DNA of 9,479 nt, taken from NCBI GenBank assembly GCA_036556085.1, contig DATBKE010000184.1, forward strand, positions 1 through 9,479. The letters are read 5' to 3'. Below, one piece after another: positions 1 to 5,353 of this stretch. Within the stretch, counting starts at the first letter, position 1, and each line of letters begins with the position of its first letter. The stretch is from JACCTH01 sp036556085. Its GTDB lineage: Bacteria; Actinomycetota; Acidimicrobiia; Spongiisociales; ZC4RG35. The translations under genes were made by a program, and so were the position numbers. Under the pieces are notes generated by a model. That model did no database searches. It was not told where the DNA came from and was given only the letters and a program-made list of their open reading frames with translations.

Positions 1-131
1 GCCATCGCGTGCATGACTTGCTCGTTGGCCGTTCGAAACCGCCGGCTGCGCGAACCCTTGTAGCCCTTGGCCCGGTCGAGCACCTTCTTATGAGACTTCT
101 TGGCGTGTACCGCCCTCTTTACTCGTGCCAT
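1..131 (-). CDS. rplT: 50S ribosomal protein L20, N-terminal part (partial)
   Basis: The ATG at 131 opens a frame that runs off the left edge after 43 full codons: MARVKRAVHAKKSHKKVLDR, then AKGYKGSRSRRFRTANEQVM. This is the highly basic N-terminal extension of L20, which threads into 23S rRNA during early 50S assembly. The ATG follows the rpmI stop by three bases, with a GGGG sequence about 9 bases upstream. In low-GC Gram-positives and E. coli, L20 represses its own operon by binding leader or intergenic RNA, which matters for the attenuator-like leader here. This gene was too short in the window for a 60-residue cutoff. Confidence 0.96.
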   Translation of the reverse strand, partial: MARVKRAVHAKKSHKKVLDRAKGYKGSRSRRFRTANEQVMHAM

Positions 132-134
132 GAA

Positions 135-329
135 TCACATCCCCAAGAGCTTCTTGGCGTTCTTGGCATCGCCTGGAGCCAGCTCCACCTCGCCCGAGCG
201 GCGTCGGAAGGTGTCTTTGCCCTTGGCCAGCTTGTAATGATTCTTACCTGATTGGCGACGCAAGAGCCGACCGGTTCCGGTCACCTTGATGCGCTTCTTG
301 GCGCCGCTGTGGGTCTTCATTTTGGGCAC
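135..329 (-). CDS. rpmI: 50S ribosomal protein L35
   Basis: A 64-residue basic protein matching L35 along its length: MPKMKTHSGAKKRIKVTGTG at the start and the KLLGM end. It is a small component of the large ribosomal subunit, and the infC-rpmI-rplT order is nearly universal. The start is a GTG at 329 with GAGGAG (343-338) eight bases upstream; that site overlaps the infC stop, so the genes are closely coupled. The next ATG (codon 4) would lose the conserved PK and is less likely. rplT begins 3 bases after the stop. Confidence 0.96.
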   Translation of the reverse strand: MPKMKTHSGAKKRIKVTGTGRLLRRQSGKNHYKLAKGKDTFRRRSGEVELAPGDAKNAKKLLGM

Positions 330-334
330 GATCT

Positions 335-937
335 CTACTCCTCGGCGGCCGCTTCGGCAGCGGGCGCGGTCTCGACAGGCGGCTCGGTTGCTGAATCGTT
401 CTCCTGCGAGTTGGCTTCGGGTCGGCGCTGGCGCCGGGAGGGAGCAAGGACCATCGTCATCAATCGGCCTTCCTGTGCGGGAGCCTGCTCGACGGTGGCT
501 TGGTCGCCTACTTCGGCCACCAATCGGTCGAGGAGACGGCGTCCGAATTCGGGCCTCTCCTGCTCCCGTCCCCGGAAACGAACCGTGACTTTCACCTTGT
601 CACCCTCACCCAGAAACTCGAGGGCTCTGCGGCGGGTGATCTCGAAGTCGTGGTTCTCGATCCGGGGCGCCATTCGCAGCTCTTTGACGACGGTGCGTTT
701 CTGATTCTTGCGTGCTTCTCGCTCCCGCACCGATTGCTCGTACTTGTACTTCCCGTAATCCATCAAGCGGCACACGGGAGGTTTCGCCTCGGGAGCCACC
801 TCCACCAGATCCAGACCCAGCTGATCGGCCAACCACAGGGCCTCGGCCAGCTTCTTCACTCCGATTTGGGAGCCATCGGGTGCCACCAGGCGCACCTCTG
901 GTGCTCTTATGTAGCCATTCACTCGCAATTCAGCGAT
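335..937 (-). CDS. infC: Translation initiation factor IF-3, non-canonical ATC start
   Basis: IF3 binds the 30S subunit, prevents premature 50S joining and rejects wrong initiator tRNAs and non-AUG start codons. The protein is 200 residues from an ATC codon. It begins AELRVNGYIRAPEVRL after the initiator, the normal IF3 N-terminus, and a TTG start at 928 would cut off three family-typical residues and lie too far from the GGAGG. The N-domain (to about 78) includes DLVEVAPEAKPPVCRLMDYGKYKYE. The lysine-rich linker is followed by the C-domain with LGEGDKVKVTVRFRGRE (109-125). Residues from about 173 on are a disordered-looking Pro/Ala/Glu-rich tail, as in some actinobacteria. A non-AUG start on infC is the known basis of IF3 autoregulation. 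rpmI follows after 5 bases. Confidence 0.93.
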   Translation of the reverse strand: MAELRVNGYIRAPEVRLVAPDGSQIGVKKLAEALWLADQLGLDLVEVAPEAKPPVCRLMDYGKYKYEQSVREREARKNQKRTVVKELRMAPRIENHDFEITRRRALEFLGEGDKVKVTVRFRGREQERPEFGRRLLDRLVAEVGDQATVEQAPAQEGRLMTMVLAPSRRQRRPEANSQENDSATEPPVETAPAAEAAAEE

Positions 938-944
938 GTTGCAA

Positions 945-949
945 CCTCC
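945..949 (-). promoter_or_regulatory. infC Shine-Dalgarno that fixes an ATC start
   Basis: GGAGG on the minus strand, followed by TTGCAAC and then ATC. The 7-base spacing is optimal for the ATC at 937-935, while the first standard in-frame start (TTG at 928) is 16 bases away. The preceding ATG at 951-949 is out of frame. GTTGCAAC between the two elements is an 8-base palindrome that could help fold the start region. Confidence 0.8.
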
Positions 950-973
950 ATGTTTTGGTTCACTCTTATCAAC

Positions 974-1002
974 AAAAAAGCAGCAGAACCAGCCTGCTGC
1001 TT
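974..1002 (-). terminator. Intrinsic terminator in the infC leader (probable attenuator)
   Basis: The minus strand has a perfect 9-pair stem, AAGCAGCAG (1002-994) with CTGCTGCTT (986-978), around a 7-base loop. Six T residues run directly off the stem (979-974), then GTT. This is a textbook Rho-independent terminator on the minus strand only; the plus strand lacks a T-run on the other side. It lies 36 bases before the infC start codon, which leaves little room for a promoter in between. It is therefore more likely an attenuator inside the infC transcript than just the end of the rib operon, though it would also limit rib read-through. Confidence 0.8.
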
Positions 1003-1054
1003 CCCTAAAGCCGTTCCTCGTGGTTCAACCAAAGTGGATAAACCGCTCGGTTTG

Positions 1055-1069
1055 GGGGACTTATTCCCC
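1055..1069 (-). other. Small leader hairpin GGGGA/TCCCC
   Basis: GGGGA, loop ATAAG, TCCCC on the minus strand forms a 5-pair hairpin in the middle of the infC leader. A second small inverted repeat, AAACCG-AG-CGGTTT, follows at 1053-1040 and could fold as 5 pairs with a GAGC loop. Together with the palindrome at 1083-1094 they make the leader unusually rich in short inverted repeats. No family match can be claimed. Confidence 0.35.
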
Positions 1070-1082
1070 TCGACCGCGGACG

Positions 1083-1094
1083 CACCGATCGGTG
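1083..1094. repeat. 12-base perfect palindrome in infC leader
   Basis: CACCGATCGGTG is a perfect 12-base palindrome in the infC leader, between the antiterminator arm and the GGGGA/TCCCC hairpin. It could be a 4-pair RNA hairpin with a GATC loop or a DNA operator. A single copy and the high GC background make chance possible. Confidence 0.3.
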
Positions 1095-1101
1095 GCCGGG
1101 T

Positions 1102-1119
1102 GGGAAGCAGGCTGCCTCC
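1102..1119 (-). promoter_or_regulatory. Leader hairpin / antiterminator arm upstream of infC
   Basis: On the minus strand GGAGGC (1119-1114), loop AGCCT, GCTTCC (1108-1103) form a 6-pair RNA hairpin with one G-U pair. The same segment, CAGCCTGCTTCCC (1114-1102), is complementary to the 5' arm of the terminator at 1005-990 (GGGAAGCAGCAGGCTG): 9 pairs, a 3-base bulge, then 4 pairs. The segment can therefore sit in its own hairpin, which leaves the terminator free, or pair with the terminator arm, which blocks it. The complementarity is seen in the sequence; the switch is inferred. Confidence 0.5.
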
Positions 1120-1143
1120 GCTTGGCATCTCTGTTGTGTCGAC

Positions 1144-1170
1144 ATCGTAGCCGACCCCGGTCTGGTTCAA
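1144..1170 (-). promoter_or_regulatory. Weak candidate promoter for the infC operon
   Basis: At the 3' end of ribH the minus strand has TTGAAC (1170-1165), a 15-base spacer, then TACGAT (1149-1144). These match the TTGACA and TATAAT consensus at 4 of 6 positions each, and the spacing is short. A start would fall near 1137, giving a leader of about 200 bases that holds the terminator. The other possibility is that infC is transcribed only by read-through from the rib genes. Confidence 0.3.
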
Positions 1171-1625
1171 GAATTGCCCACCCGAGAAACGAGGTCCACC
1201 ACAGCCGCGGCGGCTTCGGAACCCTTGTTAGCCGGGCCTGGTTCCGAGCGGGCCATGGCCTGGGCGAGGTCGTGGGCGGCGAGCACCGCATTCCCGACCG
1301 GACGGCCGCCCATAAGGCTGGCTTGAGTCAGCCCGGCGGCGGACGACCGCACGATGACGTCGTAATGATCGGTTTCGCCTTTGATCACGGCCCCGACGGC
1401 GATTACCCCGTCGCATCCGTCCTTCAAGAGGGTCACAGCTGCCGCCGGCAACTCCCAGGCGCCAGCCACCCGGAGAATGTCGACCTGTTGCACGCCCGCC
1501 CGCTCCAAATAGGAGAGTGTGCCCTCGAGCAAGCGCTTGGTGACCGCCTGGTTGAAATCTGAAACGGCGACGCCGATCCGCATCGCTCTAGGGTCGAGGC
1601 GGCGTTCCCATTCGGTGATCTTCAC
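1167..1625 (-). CDS. ribH: 6,7-dimethyl-8-ribityllumazine synthase
   Basis: Lumazine synthase condenses the RibD-derived pyrimidine with the four-carbon phosphate made by RibB, usually as a large pentameric or icosahedral assembly. The 152-residue protein has the expected landmarks: FN (24-25), VAGAWELP (53-60; VPGA/F-E-IP in most homologues), the catalytic and phosphate-binding IKGETDHYDVI (81-91, with H87 as the catalytic His) and PVGNAVLAAHDLAQAMAR..........NKGSEAA (109-139), the PVxFGVLT..NKGxEAA region. The GTG start overlaps the ribBA stop (GTGA). ATG codon 15 is an alternative start, but the N-terminal residues are normal for the family. It is the last riboflavin gene of the run. A 229-base leader separates it from the infC start. 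Confidence 0.94.
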   Translation of the reverse strand: MKITEWERRLDPRAMRIGVAVSDFNQAVTKRLLEGTLSYLERAGVQQVDILRVAGAWELPAAAVTLLKDGCDGVIAVGAVIKGETDHYDVIVRSSAAGLTQASLMGGRPVGNAVLAAHDLAQAMARSEPGPANKGSEAAAAVVDLVSRVGNS

Positions 1626-2824
1626 GGCTCACCCAGATGGCCCAGCTTGTCGACCTTCGTTTGCAGGTAGCGCTCGTTCTCTGGATTTGGCGAGATCAAG
1701 AGCGGAATGCGTTCGATGATCGAGAGCCCATAGCCCTCGATTCCAGCCCGTTTAGTGGGGTTGTTAGTCAGCAAACGCATCGAGCGGACGCCGAGGTCGT
1801 AGAGGATCTGGGCTCCCTGGCCATAGTCGCGAGCATCGATTGGGAGCCCGAGGTCCTGATTGGCTTCGACCGTGTCCCGGCCCAGATCCTGGAGGTTGTA
1901 CGCCTCGAGCTTGTGGAGAAGCCCGATCCCGCGTCCCTCGTGGCCCCGAATGTAGAGGAGCACTCCCCGCCCTTCCGCGGCGATCTTGGACAAAGCGAGA
2001 TCGCGCTGGGCACCGCAGTCACATCGAAGGCTGGAGAAGATGTCGCCAGTCAGACATTCGGAGTGAACCCTCACCAGCACCTCTTCGCCATCGCCGATGT
2101 CGCCCATGACCAGCGCCAGGTGCTGGCGATCGTCGACCAGCGAGCGATAACCAATGGCTCGGAAAACTCCCTGCGGTGTGGGCAGGCGGGCCTCGACAAC
2201 TCGCTCAACCAGCTTCTCATGCTGGCGGCGATAGGCAATGAGGTCGGCGATGGTGCCGAGCAATAGGGAATGCTCCTTGGCGAAACGCTCCAAATCGGGA
2301 AGTCGGGCCACGGTGCCATCGTCGTTCATGACCTCGGCCAGAATCCCGGCCGGATAGACGCCGGCAAGCTTGGTGAGGTCGATAGCGGCTTCGGTATGGC
2401 CGGCCCGCTTCAGCACTCCCCCCTCGACGTATCGCAGTGGGTAGACGTGCCCCGGGCGGGCGAGATCGAGGGGGCCTGAGGCAGGATCAAGCAAAACAGC
2501 GATGGTGCGAGCGCGATCAGAAGCCGAGATCCCGGTGGTGGTGCCTTGTCTCGCATCGACCGAAATCGTGAAGGCAGTTCGCCGGACATCAGTGGAGTCC
2601 CGCACCATCATCGGCAACTCGAGCTCATCCAGGCGCTCCCCCAGCATCGGCACGGTCAAGATCCCGGAGGAATGCCGGATCATGAAACCCAGGTGAACCG
2701 GAGTCGCGGCCGACGCAGCGAGCACAAGGTCGCCCTCGTTCTCGCGGTCGGCATCATCAACGACAATGACCATTTCGCCGCGGCCAATAGCCGCGATCAG
2801 ATCGACGACCGGAGCAAAGGTCAT
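1622..2824 (-). CDS. ribBA: Bifunctional DHBP synthase / GTP cyclohydrolase II (RibBA)
   Basis: A 400-residue fusion that starts both arms of the riboflavin pathway. The RibB half (1 to about 200) turns ribulose 5-phosphate into 3,4-dihydroxy-2-butanone 4-phosphate: DDADRENEGDL (23-33), RHSSGILTVPM (50-60), TTTGISASDR (95-104), RPGHVYPLR (123-131), GHTEAAIDL (142-150) and NDDG (167-170). The RibA half (about 210-400) opens GTP: SECLTGDIFSSLRCDCG (255-271; zinc ligands C257, C268, C270), RGHEGRGIGL (293-302), EANQDLGLPIDARDYG (320-335) and NNPTK (354-358). In RHSSGILT the last position (T57) aligns with a Cys in E. coli RibB, so this is a substitution worth checking. The ATG at 2824 has GAGGAGG four bases upstream and overlaps the ribE stop. 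The TGA overlaps the ribH GTG. RibBA fusions are typical of actinobacteria and Firmicutes. Confidence 0.95.
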   Translation of the reverse strand: MTFAPVVDLIAAIGRGEMVIVVDDADRENEGDLVLAASAATPVHLGFMIRHSSGILTVPMLGERLDELELPMMVRDSTDVRRTAFTISVDARQGTTTGISASDRARTIAVLLDPASGPLDLARPGHVYPLRYVEGGVLKRAGHTEAAIDLTKLAGVYPAGILAEVMNDDGTVARLPDLERFAKEHSLLLGTIADLIAYRRQHEKLVERVVEARLPTPQGVFRAIGYRSLVDDRQHLALVMGDIGDGEEVLVRVHSECLTGDIFSSLRCDCGAQRDLALSKIAAEGRGVLLYIRGHEGRGIGLLHKLEAYNLQDLGRDTVEANQDLGLPIDARDYGQGAQILYDLGVRSMRLLTNNPTKRAGIEGYGLSIIERIPLLISPNPENERYLQTKVDKLGHLGEP

Positions 2825-3420
2825 ACGGCCTCCTCGCGGGCTTGCAAAAGCCTTTCGAGGTATTTGGCAAGCACGTCGAACTCCAGGTTCACCTGCTGCC
2901 CGGCTTGCCGCAACCCGAGATTGGTGACCTCTAGGGTGAAAGGGATCAAAGCCGCTTCGAAACCTGTTTCGGTCAACGAGGCGATGGTAAGAGCGACTCC
3001 GTCTACGGCGATCGATCCTTTCTCAACCAGGTAGCGACGAAAGCGCGGGGAAACATCAACCGCGATTCTGCGGCCCAGTCCTTCGGGGGTGGTCTTCGAT
3101 ACGGCTCCGAAGGTGTCGATATGACCTTGGACCACATGCCCGTCGAGGCGGCCGTCGACGCGCAGCGGACGTTCGAGGTTGACCCGATCTCCGGCCAGGA
3201 GGGCTCCGAGGTTGGTGCGCCGGAGTGTCTCGGAGACGACGTCCAGGCCGAAGGTGGAGTCGACCTGCTCGGTCACCGTCAGGCAGACGCCGTTGACCGC
3301 GATCGAGTCGCCCGGGTTGAGCTCGGGAGCCAGGTCCGCCTCCACAAACAGGCGGCGACCGTCATCGGTGCCGCCGATCTGACGGACTGTTCCCAGCGAC
3401 TCGATGATGCCGGTAAACAT
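2821..3420 (-). CDS. ribE: Riboflavin synthase, alpha-type
   Basis: Riboflavin synthase dismutates two molecules of 6,7-dimethyl-8-ribityllumazine into riboflavin and the pyrimidine reused by RibH. The 199-residue protein starts with the diagnostic MFTGIIE and has two tandem lumazine-binding domains. The first (1 to about 97) carries GDSIAVNGVCLTV (37-49), SETLRRTNLG (63-72) and VNLERPLR (80-87). The second (about 98-190) carries GHVVQGHIDTFG (94-105, at the junction), GSIAVDGVALTI (135-146) and VNLEFDVLAKYLERL (177-191). The Cys of NGVCLTV is the conserved active-site residue of the first domain. The stop overlaps the ribBA ATG (ATGA). The symbol ribE follows actinobacterial and Bacillus usage; the E. 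coli name is ribC. Identity is secure. Confidence 0.95.
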   Translation of the reverse strand: MFTGIIESLGTVRQIGGTDDGRRLFVEADLAPELNPGDSIAVNGVCLTVTEQVDSTFGLDVVSETLRRTNLGALLAGDRVNLERPLRVDGRLDGHVVQGHIDTFGAVSKTTPEGLGRRIAVDVSPRFRRYLVEKGSIAVDGVALTIASLTETGFEAALIPFTLEVTNLGLRQAGQQVNLEFDVLAKYLERLLQAREEAV

Positions 3421-3423
3421 TGC

Positions 3424-4422
3424 TCAGCCCGGCGTGAAGTCGACCCTGAGGTCATCCCCGAGTAGGGTGACCGAATCGACCGTCACCGGGCGGGCGTTCT
3501 CCAGAGTTGACCACACCCCATCGAAAAGCGAGCGCCCAAATCCACCGGCGACCATAGCTCCGAAGTAAAACACACCCCGGTTCACCAGATTCCCGGCCCA
3601 GAGCGAGCGGGCCAGACGTGGTCCTCCCTCCACCAGCAACGCCAGGAGGCCCTCTCGGGCCACGAGACGCAGGACATCGGTGAGCTCGCCGCTCGTTTGC
3701 TCGATGATCAGCGGATTACGGGCCCAGATCCGAGCGTCGGATGGCAAGGAACGTTGGCCCACGACGATCACTGGACGCGGCTGAAAGCCATCGTGATCGG
3801 GCAGGCGAACGTCGAGTGAGGGGTCATCGGCGATCACGGTGCCGGCCCCCACCATCACGGCGTCATTTTCGGCCCGAATTCGATGAGCGTCGGTCCTCGC
3901 TTCGGGACCGGTAATCCATTGCGAGGTCCCGTCGGCGGCGGCAACCTGTCCATCGAGAGTCGCAGCAAGTTTGAGGGTGACAAAGGGCAAGCCAGTGCGC
4001 CGATGGTGAAAATAGGCGGGATCGATTAACTCTCCCGGCCCCACATTCGTCAACACTTCTAACCCCGCCCCCCGGAGCCGGTCGATTCCCTTCCCTTGCA
4101 CGCGAGAGTCCGGGTCCAAGGCACTGACGACCACCCGAGCGATACCGGCCGCGAGGAGTGCATCCACACAGGGCGGAGTCCTCCCCTGATGGATGCAGGG
4201 CTCAAGGGTCACCACCACCGTCCCGCCCCGCGCCCGGTCCCCGGCGGCAGATAGGGCGACCACCTCGGCGTGGGGCGATCCCGGGCCCGGGTGTGAACCC
4301 AGGCCGACGACTGCGCCTGAGGCATCGATAACGACGGCTCCGACTCTGGGATTGGGGTGGGGGTGTGTCGCCCGGGCGAGCTCGGCTGCCCGGTCCATGG
4401 CCTCGTCCCAGCGCGACGTCAC
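3424..4422 (-). CDS. ribD: Bifunctional riboflavin deaminase/reductase RibD
   Basis: RibD performs the second and third steps of riboflavin synthesis: deamination of the GTP-derived pyrimidine, then NADPH-dependent reduction of its ribosyl side chain. The 332-residue protein has the zinc deaminase first: HPNPRVGAV (21-30), HAEV (H51, catalytic E53), and EPC...TPPC (C76, C85). The reductase follows from about 145: KLAATLDGQVA (151-161), WITGPEAR (169-176), DAVMVGAGTVIADDPSL (187-203) and the VEGGP loop (264-268). Both active sites look intact. The start is uncertain: the GTG at 4422 follows the previous stop by one base, but an ATG at 4398 (residue 9) also fits because family members begin only a few residues before the HPNP region. 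The next gene, ribE, begins 3 bases after the stop. Confidence 0.95.
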   Translation of the reverse strand: MTSRWDEAMDRAAELARATHPHPNPRVGAVVIDASGAVVGLGSHPGPGSPHAEVVALSAAGDRARGGTVVVTLEPCIHQGRTPPCVDALLAAGIARVVVSALDPDSRVQGKGIDRLRGAGLEVLTNVGPGELIDPAYFHHRRTGLPFVTLKLAATLDGQVAAADGTSQWITGPEARTDAHRIRAENDAVMVGAGTVIADDPSLDVRLPDHDGFQPRPVIVVGQRSLPSDARIWARNPLIIEQTSGELTDVLRLVAREGLLALLVEGGPRLARSLWAGNLVNRGVFYFGAMVAGGFGRSLFDGVWSTLENARPVTVDSVTLLGDDLRVDFTPG

Positions 4423-4423
4423 C

Positions 4424-5353
4424 TCAACCGGTACGGCGGTCGATCTCGAACGACGATCCGGTCCGCTTCTTGGCGAATTCCTTCATCTCCACGGCAACCG
4501 CCGAGGCCTCCCATTGCGAGGTGATCGGTCGCAGAACGTTGGAAGCCACTCCCATCGATATCGACACCATCGGAAATGCATAGCGTTCGCCACGACGGTC
4601 GATCACTTCGATGTAACCGCGCAAGGCGTCGGCCGTGTCGTAATTGTCGAGGATTCCGTCGTCGAAGGTCTCGATGACCCGCTTGCAGTACTCCTCGGCC
4701 TTTTCCGCCGAGACCAGGGCGACAAAGTCGTCGCCTCCGATGTGTCCCACGAAGGCGTCGGGTTCACCGATGGCTTCCGTGGCTTCGACCATGCACCGCG
4801 CGCAGAACCGAATGACTTCGTCGCCGCGCATGAATCCGTAGTGATCGTTGAATGCCTTGAAATTGTCGAGGTCGCAGTGGATGAGGGCAAAACTGGCGCC
4901 ACTCTCGATTCGCTGCTCGATCTCGGCACCGATTCGGAAGTTGCCGGGGAGCCCTGTCAGCGGAGAAAGGTCTCTGGCGGCCTGGGTTCGCCGCAAGACA
5001 GCCTTTACCCGCGCCACGAGCTCGGAGATGTCGAATGGCTTGGTGATGTAGTCGTCCGCCCCGAGCTCGAGTCCCTTGACCCGGTCTTCCGGTAGACCCC
5101 GCGCCGTAAGCAGGATGACCGAGGTGTTGCCGGTGGTGCCGTGGGATCGAATCCGGCGGAGGGCAGTCAACCCGTCCATTCTCGGCATCATGATGTCGAG
5201 CAGGATCAATTCCGGTGCTTCGATCATCGCCTTGTCGACGGCCTCGCGCCCATCTTCGGCTGTATCGACTTCGTAGCCCTCGAGTTCGAGGTTGATTTTC
5301 ACCACCGAGAGGATGTCGGGGTCGTCGTCGACGACGAGTATGCGTTCGCTCAT
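4424..5353 (-). CDS. Response regulator with degenerate GGDEF domain
   Basis: A 309-residue protein with an N-terminal receiver domain (1-122) and a C-terminal GGDEF-type domain (about 130-305). The receiver is complete: acidic pair D10/D11, phosphoacceptor D53 in LLDIMMPRMDG, T83 and K105 in TKPF. The second domain has LTGLPGN (132-138), DLDNFKAFND (161-170) and RGDEV (177-181), so the metal-binding D161 and the guanine-contacting N169 and D178 of diguanylate cyclases are kept. The signature loop is GGDDF (206-210) rather than GGDEF/GGEEF, there is no RxxD inhibitory site just before it, and the end reads FAKKRTGSS....DRR. This looks like the GGDDF subfamily; whether it makes c-di-GMP, binds a nucleotide or is inactive cannot be told. 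The ATG overlaps the rpe stop (ATGA), with GAGG 7 bases upstream; the stop is one base from ribD. No sensor kinase is present in the window. Confidence 0.9.
   Translation of the reverse strand: MSERILVVDDDPDILSVVKINLELEGYEVDTAEDGREAVDKAMIEAPELILLDIMMPRMDGLTALRRIRSHGTTGNTSVILLTARGLPEDRVKGLELGADDYITKPFDISELVARVKAVLRRTQAARDLSPLTGLPGNFRIGAEIEQRIESGASFALIHCDLDNFKAFNDHYGFMRGDEVIRFCARCMVEATEAIGEPDAFVGHIGGDDFVALVSAEKAEEYCKRVIETFDDGILDNYDTADALRGYIEVIDRRGERYAFPMVSISMGVASNVLRPITSQWEASAVAVEMKEFAKKRTGSSFEIDRRTG

Noticed and set aside
335..928. infC start at TTG 928
   Set aside because: The spacing of 16 bases from GGAGG is too long and the first IF3 residues would be lost; ATC at 937 fits both.
938..973. 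A separate promoter between the leader terminator and infC
   Set aside because: Only 36 bases are available. GATAAG-like and TTGATA-like pieces exist, but no -35/-10 pair with acceptable spacing would leave the Shine-Dalgarno in the transcript.
919..1170. 83-codon minus-strand frame from TTG 1170 through the leader into infC
   Set aside because: It runs through the terminator stem and T-tract and overlaps infC out of frame, with no ribosome site at the TTG. The leader structure is a better explanation.
1637..2266. 209-codon plus-strand open frame antisense to ribBA
   Set aside because: The RibBA motifs on the minus strand explain this region fully, and the plus-strand product has no recognisable domain.
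4193..5095. 300-codon plus-strand open frame across the ribD/response-regulator junction
   Set aside because: It is antisense to two genes with clear catalytic motifs, has no family-like motif of its own, and long antisense frames are expected in GC-rich coding DNA.
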